Origin: Herbaspirillum sp. Sphag64
Lineage (GTDB): Bacteria; Pseudomonadota; Gammaproteobacteria; Burkholderiales; Burkholderiaceae_D
Direction of reading: 5' to 3'
NCBI RefSeq assembly: GCF_014192645.1
Contig: NZ_JACHYE010000018.1
Location: 1-54,788, forward strand
Length of the DNA: 54,788 bases
Shown here piece by piece: positions 36,686 through 46,897 of this stretch (position 1 is its first letter; each line of letters starts with the position of its first letter). The translations under genes were made by a program, and so were the position numbers. The notes under the pieces were generated by a model. The model saw only the letters and a program-made list of their open reading frames with translations. It had not been told where the DNA came from and searched no databases.

Positions 36686-37708
36686 ATGACAGCAATCGAT
36701 ATGGCATCGATCAAATTGGCTGCCCGCAAGCTTGAGCAGGGCAAGTTAGTGGCGTTTCCAACCGAGACCGTCTATGGCCTTGGTGGCGATGCCGAGAATG
36801 CTGCGGCGATCACCGACATTTATACTGCCAAGGGACGGCCATCCAATCATCCTGTGATTGTGCATATCGCTCCCGAGGCGGACATCGCTTATTGGGCAGC
36901 GAGCGTACCGGCCCAGGCACGCGCGCTGATCGCAGCGTTTTGGCCCGGACCGTTGACCTTGATTCTGAAGCGGGCTGCTCAGATACCGGCGGCGGCTTCA
37001 GGTGGGCAGGATTCTATTGGCGTCAGATGTCCATCGCATCCCGTGGCACAGGCATTGCTGCGAGAGTTCAAAGGCGGCAAGGGCGGTGTCGCTGCACCAT
37101 CCGCCAATAAATTTGGTCATGTGAGTCCAACCACTGCACAACATGTGCGTGATGAGTTCAGTAGCGTCAACGATGTCTTGCTGGACTATATTCTCGATGG
37201 TGGCCAGAGCGAAGTCGGTATTGAGTCCACGATTCTCGATTTGTCGCGTATCGAGACCCATGGCGCGGTGTTATTGCGCCCAGGACAGATTACGGTCGAT
37301 CAGATCGCGGCCGTCCTTGGCGCACCTCCGAATTTGCCCGATGCAACCGCACCACGCGCCTCCGGCACGCTGGATGCACATTACGCACCCCAGACTCCCG
37401 TTGCGCAGGTAGCGGCTGAAGACTTATCTGCTGTCTTGAATGCCTTAAGCCAGCGTGCCATCAAAGCTGCACTGATGCAGCGCAATATGCGTGTCTCATC
37501 CATCGAACATGTGATCACAATGCCCCAAGATGCCGAGCATTACGCGCACGATCTTTACTCGGGTTTGCGTGAGCTTGATCAGCGCCAGGCAAAGGTTATC
37601 TTGGTTGAGGCATTGCCGCAGACCGCAGCATGGCAAGGGATCAATGATCGGCTGCGACGCGCAGCGTTTGATTCCACAGGGATATTGTCGCGTTTGCTAT
37701 CAACTTAG
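36686..37708 (+). CDS. tsaC: L-threonylcarbamoyladenylate synthase (Sua5/TsaC type, long form)
   Basis: Makes threonylcarbamoyl-AMP for the universal t6A37 modification of ANN-decoding tRNAs. The YrdC domain (1-200) has FPTETVYGLGGDAEN, AKGRPSNHPVIVHI, FWPGPLTLIL, VAAPSANKFGHVSPT and GGQSEVGIESTILDL. A C-terminal Sua5 domain (about 225-340) follows a linker with APRASGTLDAHYAPQTP. At 340 residues it is the long Sua5-like form and not the short E. coli TsaC (about 190). The last gene of the purCEK transcript, 10 bases after purK, so its expression is tied to the purine genes. Confidence 0.92.
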   Translation: MTAIDMASIKLAARKLEQGKLVAFPTETVYGLGGDAENAAAITDIYTAKGRPSNHPVIVHIAPEADIAYWAASVPAQARALIAAFWPGPLTLILKRAAQIPAAASGGQDSIGVRCPSHPVAQALLREFKGGKGGVAAPSANKFGHVSPTTAQHVRDEFSSVNDVLLDYILDGGQSEVGIESTILDLSRIETHGAVLLRPGQITVDQIAAVLGAPPNLPDATAPRASGTLDAHYAPQTPVAQVAAEDLSAVLNALSQRAIKAALMQRNMRVSSIEHVITMPQDAEHYAHDLYSGLRELDQRQAKVILVEALPQTAAWQGINDRLRRAAFDSTGILSRLLST

Positions 37709-37975
37709 CGTGCTTTTTTCTGGCGTCGATACACGGAAAAAATAAACAATTTTCGGTTGTTAAAAAAATACACGTCTATACAAAGCGCTTCAAAGCTGGC
37801 ATAGTATTCTCAAAGAATAGCACGCACGTTCGTTTTAAATCGCAAGCAAAAAACGGAGGTGCCGATATTGTTTCAAGCGTGCACAAGAACACGTCGGAAA
37901 AATCGCTGCTCCTGCAGCAAAAAACGAAACTATTTATAAAATTCGGGCGCAGCCCTTAAAACACGGAGACGACAC
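37709..37975 (+). promoter_or_regulatory. A/T-rich upstream region of the OmpW-type gene
   Basis: 267 bases without an ORF of note. AACAA (37745-37749) and TTGTT (37757-37761) form a small dyad. No clear FNR/Anr site (TTGAT-N4-ATCAA) is present. GGAG lies 7 bases before the start codon. TATAAA near 37936 could be a -10, with no good -35. Confidence 0.3.
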
Positions 37976-38743
37976 ATGAAAAAACAAGCCACACTTTTGC
38001 CTAAAATCGCTGCATTGTCCGTTCTGGCCGCATTTGCTGCGCCTGTCATGGCGCAACAGGCTGGTGACAATATCGTCAGTGCAGGTTGGTTTCATATTGT
38101 TCCACAAGATTCAAGTACAGGTATCACCGTCGCAAGCGGCACTGGGGCTGGTACTTACACGTCGACAGCGCATTCCGCTGTAAGCAACGGCAACACCCTC
38201 GGTCTCGCGCTGACGCATTTTTTTACAGATAATATTGCTGTTACGCTTGATGGTGGTATCCCGCCAGAATTTACCTTGTACGGCAAAGGATCCTTGGCAT
38301 CCTTCGGGGAGATTGGTAACGCCAAGCAATGGAGTCCAGCGGTTGTTGCCAAATATTACTTCGGCTCACCACAAGATAAATTTCGTCCATTTGTCGGCGC
38401 TGGTGTCTCTTACATTACCTACTCTGATGTTCATCTCTCAAATGGATTCCAGCAGTACGCAGGTGGTGAAAGCGTGAATAGTGCGTTGACAGGCGGGACT
38501 GCGTCAGCCTCTTTGAGTTCGTCTGTCGCGCCTGTGATTTCTGCTGGTGCAACGTATAACCTCACCGATCGACTGTCGATTGGTTTATCGGTGTCATATT
38601 TGAAATTCAAGACGGACGCAACGATTACTGGTAATACGACTGCTACAGCACAAGCTGCTGGTGTTTCTTCAACGATCGTCTACAAAACAAGCATCACCAT
38701 CAATCCTGTCGTCAGCTTCGTTTCGCTAGGCTACAAGTTCTAG
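37976..38743 (+). CDS. ompW: OmpW-family outer-membrane protein
   Basis: A 255-residue predicted 8-stranded outer-membrane barrel. A classical signal peptide (KKQATLLPKIAALSVLAAFAA) ends near PVMA/QQ. Alternating strands include AGWFHIVPQDSSTG, ALTHFFTDNIAVTLDGG, KQWSPAVVAKYYFG and FRPFVGAGVSYITYSD, and the chain ends in VSFVSLGYKF with a terminal Phe, the barrel-insertion signal. It is longer than E. coli OmpW (about 212), with a Ser/Ala/Thr-rich loop at about 170-185. OmpW proteins are small channels linked to hydrophobic compounds and osmotic or oxygen stress. Confidence 0.9.
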   Translation: MKKQATLLPKIAALSVLAAFAAPVMAQQAGDNIVSAGWFHIVPQDSSTGITVASGTGAGTYTSTAHSAVSNGNTLGLALTHFFTDNIAVTLDGGIPPEFTLYGKGSLASFGEIGNAKQWSPAVVAKYYFGSPQDKFRPFVGAGVSYITYSDVHLSNGFQQYAGGESVNSALTGGTASASLSSSVAPVISAGATYNLTDRLSIGLSVSYLKFKTDATITGNTTATAQAAGVSSTIVYKTSITINPVVSFVSLGYKF

Positions 38744-38757
38744 GATTGATCGCACGA

Positions 38758-38790
38758 ATAAAAAAAGCGCCGATTCGGCGCTTTTTTTAT
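38758..38790. terminator. Bidirectional terminator between ompW and the flavin reductase
   Basis: AGCGCCG and CGGCGCT around ATT form a 7-bp stem flanked by an A-run and a T-run, so it works on both strands for these convergent genes. Confidence 0.9.
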
Positions 38791-38819
38791 TTCCTTACTA
38801 TGGAGTGAAAGTCACAGAT

Positions 38820-39326
38820 TCATCCCATTGTTTTCGTGAACTGGCCATTGTGATAAATCAGTGGTGCTTGCGGGGACACTTCACAATGCTCGACTTCGCC
38901 GACAAAAATCACATGATCGCCTTCTGGATAGCGGCTACGATTATGGCACTCAAACCAGGCAGACACACCTTTCAAGATGGGTTGGCCAGTCCGTGACAGC
39001 GCATACTCAACACCCTTGAAGCGGTCGCCCGACTTGCGCGAAAACTGCTCTGCCAATCCCGCCTGCTCGGCACCCAGAATATTGATCACATAGTGCGAAT
39101 TGCCAGAAAAAACAGGCATGCTGCTGGACTTTTCTCCCAAGCTCCATAGAACGAGTGGCGGGGTCAATGAAACTGAATTGAACGAACTCGCAGTCAGACC
39201 TATCAAACTACCGTCCTCCAGACGAGTCGTAATAATCGTAACGCCGGTGGCGAATTGCGATAAGGCTTTACGGAAATGAGCGCTATCGAAGTTGCGCGAA
39301 GCAGCGCGTGGCGAGCGTGAATGCAT
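38820..39326 (-). CDS. Flavin reductase-like protein (FMN-binding split-barrel)
   Basis: A 168-residue flavin-reductase-domain protein. FRKALSQFATGVTIITT and GLTASSFNSVSLTPPLVLWSL are the FMN-binding signatures of the HpaC/NTAB group, and FVGEVEHCEV near the C-terminus fits. Such enzymes reduce flavin with NAD(P)H for a two-component monooxygenase, but no monooxygenase gene is adjacent, so the partner is unknown. Confidence 0.88.
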   Translation of the reverse strand: MHSRSPRAASRNFDSAHFRKALSQFATGVTIITTRLEDGSLIGLTASSFNSVSLTPPLVLWSLGEKSSSMPVFSGNSHYVINILGAEQAGLAEQFSRKSGDRFKGVEYALSRTGQPILKGVSAWFECHNRSRYPEGDHVIFVGEVEHCEVSPQAPLIYHNGQFTKTMG

Positions 39327-39553
39327 GTGGGGCCTGTTGATTCGATACTAACAAACAAGCATTATGCACAATTTTTGCAGCGCAGTATTGCGGTGCCGTA
39401 TTGTTGGTGGAACGGCCTTGTGGCCGCAGTGCAAAAAAAGCTGGCAATTGTTAGTATGCTGGAAAGACTCAAAAGTTTGAACGTCAATGTGACGGCATTC
39501 ATGCTGGCAGAGGTAATTGCTTAGCCCGGAATCTACACACCCAGGAGCAGATC
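39327..39553. other. Intergenic region between flavin reductase and msrA
   Basis: 227 bases between divergent genes. I see no promoter or structure that can be supported firmly; TAGTAT (39450-39455) is a possible -10 for msrA. Confidence 0.25.
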
Positions 39554-40105
39554 ATGGACACTGCAGTAAAACGATCAACAGAAACAGCAATACTCGGCGG
39601 AGGATGTTTCTGGTGCCTTGAAGCGGTATATCAGCAGCTCAAAGGAGTAGTACATGTCGAGTCTGGTTATACCGGAGGCCAGGTCAAAAATCCGACCTAT
39701 GAGGAAGTGTGCCATGGTGAAACAGGCCATGCCGAGGTGGTCAAGCTCAGTTTTGACCCGCAGGTGATTAGTTTCAGAGAAATTCTCGAAGTGTTTTTTA
39801 CCATTCATGACCCGACAACGCTTAATCGCCAAGGTAACGACGTCGGCACGCAATATCGGTCTGTTATCTATTATCAATCCAGCGATCAGCAAGAGATTGC
39901 CAAACAGATCATCGCCGAGATGGCATTGGTCTGGGATGCGCCTGTCGTGACCGAATTAAGTCCTGCAGAAACCTATTACAAGGCTGAGGACTATCATCAG
40001 AACTATTTTCAGCAGCATCCCTTCCAAGGCTATTGTGCGTTCGTCGTAGCACCTAAACTGGCTAAATTTCGCGAAGTTTTCACCGAAAAAAGTAAAGCCG
40101 AGTAA
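39554..40105 (+). CDS. msrA: Peptide-methionine (S)-S-oxide reductase
   Basis: Repairs methionine-S-sulfoxide in proteins and free methionine. 183 residues. The catalytic cysteine is Cys18 in GGGCFWCLEAVYQ, followed by the standard VVHVESGYTGG, YEEVCHGETGHAEVV and NRQGNDVGTQYRSVIYY motifs. The C-terminal part FYCAE-like regenerating cysteine pattern seen in some MsrA proteins is replaced by a single Cys in GYCAFVV. AGGAG 6 bases upstream supports the ATG at 39554. Confidence 0.96.
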   Translation: MDTAVKRSTETAILGGGCFWCLEAVYQQLKGVVHVESGYTGGQVKNPTYEEVCHGETGHAEVVKLSFDPQVISFREILEVFFTIHDPTTLNRQGNDVGTQYRSVIYYQSSDQQEIAKQIIAEMALVWDAPVVTELSPAETYYKAEDYHQNYFQQHPFQGYCAFVVAPKLAKFREVFTEKSKAE

Positions 40106-40120
40106 TTCAGGTTTTTAGTT

Positions 40121-41332
40121 TCACTTATCGGGTGCGTAAATATATTGGCGGGATTGCGGCAGAGCGTTTGCGGGACGATTCGCTTTGCCGCAAACCACCT
40201 GATAAAGCGAAATCCAGTCCTGATTGAAACCATGCGCACTACCTGCCAGATAGATTCGCCAGATACGGTAATGCCTTTCATCAGTAATTTTGCGAATCAT
40301 TTCAGCATGATTCTCAAAATTATCTGCCCATATGCTGCAAGTACGTGCGTAGTGCCGCCTTAGGTTTTCTACGTCGAATGTTTCCAAACCACCTTGTTGG
40401 ATGGCCCTCAACACCAGGCTGATATGCGGCAGTTCGCCCGCAGGAAATACATATTTATCAACAAACTCACCGCCACCATAAGGTGACTCGCCATTTTCGA
40501 TGTCAGTAGTCGTAATTCCATGATTCATTGCCAGGCCATCATCGGCGAGCAGTGCATTGATACGTGAAAAATACATTGGCAAATTTTTTAGTCCAACATG
40601 CTCGAACATACCAACGCTGGTGATGCGTTTGAACGTGCCGGTGACATCACGATAGTCTTGTAGACGAATGTCGATGCGGTCACTCAGGCCAGCTCTTGCG
40701 ACCCGCTCTTTGGCGAGTGCATATTGATTTTCTGATAGGGTGATGCCAACGCAACGTGCGCCATATTTTTCGGCTGCTCGCAAAACGAGAGCACCCCAGC
40801 CACAGCCAATATCGAGCAAGGTATCGCCGGGACGAACCTGGATCTTGGTCAGGATATGGTCAATTTTTTTTAATTGCGCAGTGGCCAGATCTTCATCGCC
40901 ATTTTCAAAATAGGCGCATGAGTAGACCATATTCTCATCGAGGAATAGCCGGTAGAAGTCGTTTGAGACATCGTAGTGATAGCGAATCGCCTCAGCATCC
41001 CTTTCCTTGCTATGCTTGACGATCCGGGCGATGCGACCCAGTTTGCCATTGGCTTTCAAGGTCCTCGCCGCTAAGGTGTTGGCCACGCTGATAATACTCC
41101 CGAGTGGCCCTTCTACATCGATTTTGCCCTCGACGTAGGCTTCGCCCAGATTCGATAGCGAGGGTTTGAACAGATAGGTAAGCGCTGATACGTCGGGCAC
41201 ACGCAAGGTCACTTGTGGTGTGCCGTCACTGAAGTCGAATTGCCTTCCGTTCCATAACTCGAGCCTTAGTGGTATTGCTGACGCGTGGCGAATTTCTTGA
41301 ACCCAATTGGTAAGCTTCTTTTCCCAAAACAC
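40121..41332 (-). CDS. cfa: Cyclopropane-fatty-acyl-phospholipid synthase
   Basis: A 403-residue S-adenosylmethionine-dependent enzyme that adds a methylene bridge to unsaturated phospholipid acyl chains. The methyltransferase domain carries LLDIGCGWGALVLRAAEKYG, the SAM site. IRYHYDVSNDFYRLFLDENMVYSCAYF and the C-terminal WADNFENHAEMI and FRIWRIYLAG-like stretches match the family. An N-terminal alpha-beta domain (about 1-115) precedes it. The GTG start at 41332 is chosen because GGAGG lies 7 bases upstream; a TTG at 41350 is possible. Convergent with msrA. Confidence 0.93.
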   Translation of the reverse strand: MFWEKKLTNWVQEIRHASAIPLRLELWNGRQFDFSDGTPQVTLRVPDVSALTYLFKPSLSNLGEAYVEGKIDVEGPLGSIISVANTLAARTLKANGKLGRIARIVKHSKERDAEAIRYHYDVSNDFYRLFLDENMVYSCAYFENGDEDLATAQLKKIDHILTKIQVRPGDTLLDIGCGWGALVLRAAEKYGARCVGITLSENQYALAKERVARAGLSDRIDIRLQDYRDVTGTFKRITSVGMFEHVGLKNLPMYFSRINALLADDGLAMNHGITTTDIENGESPYGGGEFVDKYVFPAGELPHISLVLRAIQQGGLETFDVENLRRHYARTCSIWADNFENHAEMIRKITDERHYRIWRIYLAGSAHGFNQDWISLYQVVCGKANRPANALPQSRQYIYAPDK

Positions 41333-41395
41333 GATCCTTCCTCCGTGCAAGTGATGTGATGCAATACCAGCGCTTTAGCAAGTTCCTTGAATAAG

Positions 41396-42031
41396 TCAGG
41401 GTTGCAGGCGCTGCCGATTCCAGGTGCCGTCTTGTTGCAAAGTATAGAGCACGCGGTCATGCAGGCGGGACCGACGACCCTGCCAGAATTCAAGCGCTTC
41501 TGGCACGACGCGGTAACCACCCCAATGCTCTGGACGCACTGGATGTTCTCCATATTGCTGCTCTGCTGTGGCAAATTGCGCCTCCAGCGTTTCCCTACGA
41601 TCGATAACTTGACTCTGCTGTGAGGCAATTGCGCCAAGCTGACTACGCAACGGGCGACTGGCAAAATAATTGTCGTTTTCGCCCGCCCCAAGCTTTTCTA
41701 TCCTGCCTTCGATACGTACCTGACGCTCCAGCTCAACCCAGTGAAACAGCAAGGCCACATGGGGATGTTGCTCAATATCTTGTCCCTTGCGGCTGAGATA
41801 GTTGGTGAATAGTGAGAAGCCGCTTGCATCCACCTGTTTGAGCAGCACGATGCGTGATGACGGTTTGCCGTCCGCGCCCACCGTCGACAGCCCCATGGCA
41901 GTAGGTTCTGGTATCTCAGCCTTGATCGCTTCTTCAAGCCAGATTGAGAATTGTAGGATCGGATCGGCGGATACCTCCAGTTCAGACAAACTGGCACGAC
42001 TATAGTCCTTGCGAAGGTCGGCTATCGACAT
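41396..42031 (-). CDS. pdxH: Pyridoxine/pyridoxamine 5'-phosphate oxidase
   Basis: FMN-dependent oxidation of PNP or PMP to pyridoxal 5'-phosphate, the last step of vitamin B6 synthesis. 211 residues. [61 protein letters not shown] and the C-terminal [20 protein letters not shown] are full-length family motifs. It starts with [15 protein letters not shown], typical for the family. It runs in the same direction as cfa. Confidence 0.97.
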   Translation of the reverse strand: MSIADLRKDYSRASLSELEVSADPILQFSIWLEEAIKAEIPEPTAMGLSTVGADGKPSSRIVLLKQVDASGFSLFTNYLSRKGQDIEQHPHVALLFHWVELERQVRIEGRIEKLGAGENDNYFASRPLRSQLGAIASQQSQVIDRRETLEAQFATAEQQYGEHPVRPEHWGGYRVVPEALEFWQGRRSRLHDRVLYTLQQDGTWNRQRLQP

Positions 42032-42185
42032 ATGTTTGATCTTTCTTTCAAGACTGCGCTAGATTAGCGCGATTTTATAAAATCTGCAGGCAGGGTCTTT
42101 AAAAATTGCGAGTTGTCAATTGCACTATCCCGCTGCAAAGCCATGCAATTATGCGTGACATCGGCATGGCAACATATGACGTAGA
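42032..42185. other. Upstream region of pdxH
   Basis: About 150 bases of A/T-rich sequence before pdxH. No ORF or clear promoter can be named. Confidence 0.3.
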
Positions 42186-42222
42186 ACAAAAAAGGCTGAT
42201 GCATTAATCATGCATCAGCCTT
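42186..42222 (-). terminator. Terminator of the cytochrome b561/yceI unit
   Basis: AAGGCTGATGCAT (42192-42204) and ATGCATCAGCCTT (42210-42222) form a perfect 13-bp stem. On the minus strand the stem is followed by a T-run (42186-42191 complement). It lies about 75 bases after the yceI stop. Confidence 0.88.
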
Positions 42223-42295
42223 CTGTTGTCTCTGATTCGCGACTAGGTCATCTTGGGTACTTGATGTCACCAGCGTGCTGCCCGTCTGTACAACT

Positions 42296-42871
42296 TCAAG
42301 GGGTTGCCACAATATGGAACTTGATCGTCACTTCATCGGCGACCATGCTGGTGTCTTTCCAGTCGCCTTCACCAATATTGAAGCTCAAACGCTTGATGGG
42401 CAAGCTGCCATCGAATATCTGTGCGTTTCCGTCTTTTTTAACAGTGAGTGGAAACTGGACATCGATTGTCTTGCCTTTGATGGTTAGCTTGCCAGTTACA
42501 TCATATTTGGTACCCGCTGGTGCTCCTGCAGATGGCTTGATTGTGCTGGCAACAAAGCCGGCCTTGGGAAACTGGGCAGCGTTGAACCATTCCTTTTTCA
42601 ACACTTCCTTGTTGTACTCTGGATCACCCAGGTCAAAGCTCGGAATATCGATGTCAACGCCGGCTTTTGCCATTGCTGGTTTGGTCACGTCGAAATCGAT
42701 CAGCGCTTTGAAGCTCTTGAACTTGGCTTCAACAGGCACGTTCATTTGTTTGAAAACAGCGGTTACGGTACTTTTGGTCGGATCCGTCTTGAGCGGCGCT
42801 GCGATGACGCCAGAGGTCATGGTCAGCGCGGTGATGGTGCCGGCGAGAATAAGGGACAGGCGAGAAATCAT
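42296..42871 (-). CDS. Periplasmic YceI-family lipid/isoprenoid-binding protein
   Basis: A 191-residue YceI-like protein. Signal peptide MISRLSLILAGTITALTMTS with cleavage near VIAA; AAGGA lies 6 bases upstream of the ATG at 42871 (the frame also opens at 42931). The mature part contains the lipocalin-like beta-barrel repeats (TAVFKQMNVPVEAKFKSF, AQFPKAGFVASTI, LTIKGKTIDVQFPLT). The family binds isoprenoid chains such as ubiquinone precursors. It is 22 bases after the cytochrome b561 gene, an arrangement also seen in E. coli (yceJ-yceI), so the pair probably works with quinones in the envelope. Confidence 0.9.
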   Translation of the reverse strand: MISRLSLILAGTITALTMTSGVIAAPLKTDPTKSTVTAVFKQMNVPVEAKFKSFKALIDFDVTKPAMAKAGVDIDIPSFDLGDPEYNKEVLKKEWFNAAQFPKAGFVASTIKPSAGAPAGTKYDVTGKLTIKGKTIDVQFPLTVKKDGNAQIFDGSLPIKRLSFNIGEGDWKDTSMVADEVTIKFHIVATP

Positions 42872-42893
42872 GGAATTTCCTTGTAAAAGAATT

Positions 42894-43418
42894 TCAGGGA
42901 AGGATGCGTTTGAAGATGCCATCGCGATCAATGAATTGATGCTTCAGGGCCGCCAGTACATGGAGGCAGACAACCGCGAGCAATGTCATGTTCAGCCAGT
43001 AATGGACCAGTTTGAGCAGTGGCTTGAGCTGGGGATCTGGTGCCATGAAGACTGGCAGCGGGAACAGGCCCAGGTAGACCACCGGTACACCGGCTGACAG
43101 TGTGTAGATATAGCCGGATACAGGAATGGCAAACATCAATACATAAAGCAGCGCGTGCAGATGATGTGCTGCTTTTTGCTGCCATTGTGGCATATGCGCA
43201 GGATAAGCCGGCGCCGCGTGGGTGAGACGCCAGAGCAGGCGTAGACAAGCTAGCCCCAGTACGGTAACGCCCATCCATTTGTGCCAGGAAAAATATTTGA
43301 GTTTGGTTGGTGTGAGTCCAGGGATATCCACCATGGTCAGACCAAGCGCAAACGCGGCGATGATCAGCAGGGCAATAATCCAGTGCAACAAGACGGCAGG
43401 TTTTGTGTAGCGTTCCAT
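42894..43418 (-). CDS. cybB: Cytochrome b561-family membrane protein
   Basis: A 174-residue four-helix membrane protein binding two b-type hemes. Candidate heme histidines lie in VLLHWIIA, FSWHKWMG, AHHLHALLYV and VCLHVLAAL. The ATG at 43418 (MERYTKPAVLLHW) is the family-typical start, although the sequence before it is C-rich and lacks a good ribosome-binding site; a TTG at 43460 is an alternative. It precedes yceI in a two-gene unit and could pass electrons between ubiquinone and a periplasmic partner. Confidence 0.88.
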   Translation of the reverse strand: MERYTKPAVLLHWIIALLIIAAFALGLTMVDIPGLTPTKLKYFSWHKWMGVTVLGLACLRLLWRLTHAAPAYPAHMPQWQQKAAHHLHALLYVLMFAIPVSGYIYTLSAGVPVVYLGLFPLPVFMAPDPQLKPLLKLVHYWLNMTLLAVVCLHVLAALKHQFIDRDGIFKRILP

Positions 43419-43493
43419 GATGGAGGGGGTTGTTTGATGTTGCGCTATCGAGAGGATCAAATGGAAGGCAGTTCCGCTTGATCCCGGGCCATA

Positions 43494-44951
<1,458 letters not shown>

Positions 44952-45023
44952 TTACCATTCCCCCGAAATCTGTATGGGGACTGCTGCGGTGCACGCTTGT
45001 TCACATGATCGCGTTTTAGCCGA

Positions 45024-45032
45024 TGCTATAAT
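45024..45032 (+). promoter_or_regulatory. Extended -10 promoter of the GST-like gene
   Basis: TGCTATAAT (45024-45032) is a consensus extended -10, 26 bases before the ATG at 45059. The -35 region is weak (TTGTTC is too far upstream), as is usual for extended -10 promoters. Confidence 0.6.
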
Positions 45033-45058
45033 CAAAACGGATTATTACAAGAAACCCT

Positions 45059-45664
45059 ATGAAACTGATTGCCTCGCTGAGAAGCCCCTTCGTTCGCAAG
45101 GTCCGCATTGTCATGGCGGAAAAAAAGATCGATTACGAGCTCGTGCTGGAAGACGTGTGGGCCGAAACTACCACGATCCAGCAATTCAATCCGTTGGGCA
45201 AGGTTCCCTGTCTGATGATGGATGACGGTGGTGCCATGTTTGATTCGCGCGTCATCGCGGAGTATCTCGATGTCTTGACACCGGTTGGCAAGCTGCTGCC
45301 GGCAGGCGGCCGAGATAGGGCCGAAGTCAAGTGCTGGGAAGCCCTTGCGGATGGCCTGCTTGATGCGGCTATCCTGGTATTTCGCGAAAAACAACGTCCT
45401 ACGCGTCAGCAGAGTCCGGAATGGATCAGGCGCCAATGGAGCAAGGTTGAGGCTGCCTTACACGCCATGGCGGTTGGTCTGGGTGAAAAGTCGTATTGTG
45501 TCGGTAATCATTATTCGCTAGCCGATGTTGCGGTGGGCTGTGCGCTGGGGTGGCTGGATTTTCGGTTTCCGGAAACGGACTGGCGCGAGCCCTATCCAGA
45601 GCTTGAGCGTTTGTTTGAGAAACTGTCGGAGCGCCAGTCGTTCAAGGACACTGTGCCCGGTTAG
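45059..45664 (+). CDS. Glutathione S-transferase-like protein (YibF type)
   Basis: A 201-residue GST-fold protein. The thioredoxin-like N-terminal domain begins MKLIASLRSPFVRKVRIVMA, with the glutathione-site QFNPLGKVPCLMMDDG and FDSRVIAEYLD. The helical C-terminal domain contains WEALADGLLDAAILVFREKQ and YSLADVAVGCALGWLDFRFP. Ser9 lies where the catalytic Ser or Cys of bacterial GSTs sits. Closest style is E. coli YibF. Substrate unknown. It is transcribed away from purB with its own promoter and terminator. Confidence 0.85.
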   Translation: MKLIASLRSPFVRKVRIVMAEKKIDYELVLEDVWAETTTIQQFNPLGKVPCLMMDDGGAMFDSRVIAEYLDVLTPVGKLLPAGGRDRAEVKCWEALADGLLDAAILVFREKQRPTRQQSPEWIRRQWSKVEAALHAMAVGLGEKSYCVGNHYSLADVAVGCALGWLDFRFPETDWREPYPELERLFEKLSERQSFKDTVPG

Positions 45665-45694
45665 GAGCAGCTTTGCCATTTGCGGCCAGGCAAT

Positions 45695-45723
45695 AAAAAA
45701 GCGCGATTTGATCGCGCTTTTTT
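45695..45723. terminator. Bidirectional terminator between the GST-like gene and bfr
   Basis: AAAAAAGCGCGAT (45695-45707) and ATCGCGCTTTTTT (45711-45723) form a perfect stem with loop TTG. A-run and T-run on the two sides allow use by both convergent genes. Confidence 0.9.
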
Positions 45724-45769
45724 GCTTTTCAGTAACTGCTATCGATATCTGATCGCCTGAAAAATCGCA

Positions 45770-46243
45770 TCACTCTTCAATGATTTGCGTTTGCAGGTAG
45801 TTTTGGATGCCGATTTTATCGATGATGTCGATCTGTGTTTCGAGCCAGTCGATATGCTCTTCAGTGTCATCCAGAATCAACTGGAACAACTCGCGTGACA
45901 CATAGTCCGCCTGTTGTTCACAGGTGGCGATACCTTCCTTGACTGTTTTTTGTGCGGCTTTTTCCAGTTTCAGGTCGCATTCCAGCATTTCCGCCGTGTT
46001 TTCTCCGATCATCAACTTGTGCAATGCCTGCAGATTCGGAAGACCGTCCAGCATCAGGATGCGATCAATCAGCTTGTCGGCATGTTTCATTTCACCGATC
46101 GATTCGGCGTATTCCTTTTTTGCGATTTTTTCGAAGCCCCAGTGCTTATACATACGAGCATGCAAAAAATACTGATTAATGGCTGTCAGTTCATTGGTCA
46201 GTTGCGCATTGAGCAACTTCAGGACTGCTGGATCGCCTTTCAT
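45770..46243 (-). CDS. bfr: Bacterioferritin
   Basis: A 157-residue heme-containing ferritin subunit that assembles into a 24-mer iron-storage shell. The ferroxidase residues are present: Glu18, Glu51 and His54 (EMKHADKL), plus C-terminal [10 protein letters not shown]. The heme ligand Met52 is in the same motif, and Tyr25 is conserved. The start at 46243 has AGAGGT upstream; the frame also extends to 46312. It is close to bfd, which supplies electrons for iron release, and a Fur-box-like site lies about 140 bases upstream. Confidence 0.96.
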   Translation of the reverse strand: MKGDPAVLKLLNAQLTNELTAINQYFLHARMYKHWGFEKIAKKEYAESIGEMKHADKLIDRILMLDGLPNLQALHKLMIGENTAEMLECDLKLEKAAQKTVKEGIATCEQQADYVSRELFQLILDDTEEHIDWLETQIDIIDKIGIQNYLQTQIIEE

Positions 46244-46381
46244 AGCTACCTCTTGGAAAATGGTGTGGGAGAACGAGACTGTCTGGCATGTCGATTGTTT
46301 TTTTGCAATCAACCTTTGCTGCCGGGCAGCTCAATGGGCGGATCATAACGCAGTAGAGAAGACAGATCAGCAATATTTAGC

Positions 46382-46396
46382 GCGAATCATTCTTGC
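46382..46396. promoter_or_regulatory. Fur-box-like operator upstream of bfr
   Basis: GCGAATCATTCTTGC contains the dyad GAAT-C-ATTC and resembles the GCGAACAATTCTTAT site in front of hemP (11 of 15 bases). Such sites are typical of betaproteobacterial Fur boxes. It lies between the exbD terminator and bfr and is likely to act on bfr. Confidence 0.5.
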
Positions 46397-46424
46397 CTTT
46401 GTTTGAGCTTGCGATCAGTTCAAA

Positions 46425-46459
46425 ATTGAAAAAGCCCCCATCAGATTCGATGGAGGCTT
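46425..46459 (-). terminator. Terminator of the hemP-exbD operon
   Basis: On the minus strand AAGCCTCCATC pairs with GATGGGGGCTT (46432-46459, one mismatch), followed by TTTTTCAA. It lies 21 bases after the exbD stop. Confidence 0.8.
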
Positions 46460-46480
46460 GAAGATTGGCGTGGGTTGGCT

Positions 46481-46897
46481 TTATTTGGCTTTTGGATCCG
46501 TGACAAAGCCAATTTTAGTCAGTCCGCCCGATTGTGCTGCAGCCATGACCTGGGCTACTTTTTCATACTGAGTCGTACGTTCGGCGCGTAAATGCAGTTC
46601 CGGTTGCGGCTGCTTCTTGGCAGCGTTAGCAAGGCGAAGCGTCAATTGATTGGAGTCGATCAGTTCGTCGTTCCAGTACAGCTTGCCTAATGCATCGATC
46701 GCTAGATTGATATTTTGGGGCTTGGCCTCTTCCGGCTGATTGCTGGCATGTGGCAAATCAATTTTGACAGCATGATTCATGACAGGGATGGTGATGATGA
46801 AAATAATCAACAGCACTAGCATGACGTCGACCAACGGCGTCGTGTTGATCTCCGGATTGAAGTCGTCCTCGCCATCGGACAATGATCCCATGGCCAT
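46481..46897 (-). CDS. exbD: Biopolymer transport protein ExbD
   Basis: A 138-residue inner-membrane protein with one N-terminal transmembrane helix (LVDVMLVLLIIFIITIPVM) carrying the essential Asp24 in the membrane, and a periplasmic domain. Together with ExbB it converts proton motive force into TonB movement. The NPEINTTPLVDVMLVLL motif is canonical. Its start overlaps the exbB stop by one base (TAATG), with AGGAGG inside the end of exbB, so translation is coupled. Confidence 0.95.
   Translation of the reverse strand: MAMGSLSDGEDDFNPEINTTPLVDVMLVLLIIFIITIPVMNHAVKIDLPHASNQPEEAKPQNINLAIDALGKLYWNDELIDSNQLTLRLANAAKKQPQPELHLRAERTTQYEKVAQVMAAAQSGGLTKIGFVTDPKAK

Noticed and set aside
39321..39524. 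67-codon plus-strand frame between flavin reductase and msrA
   Set aside because: It begins within the reductase start region, lacks a ribosome-binding site and has no recognisable product.
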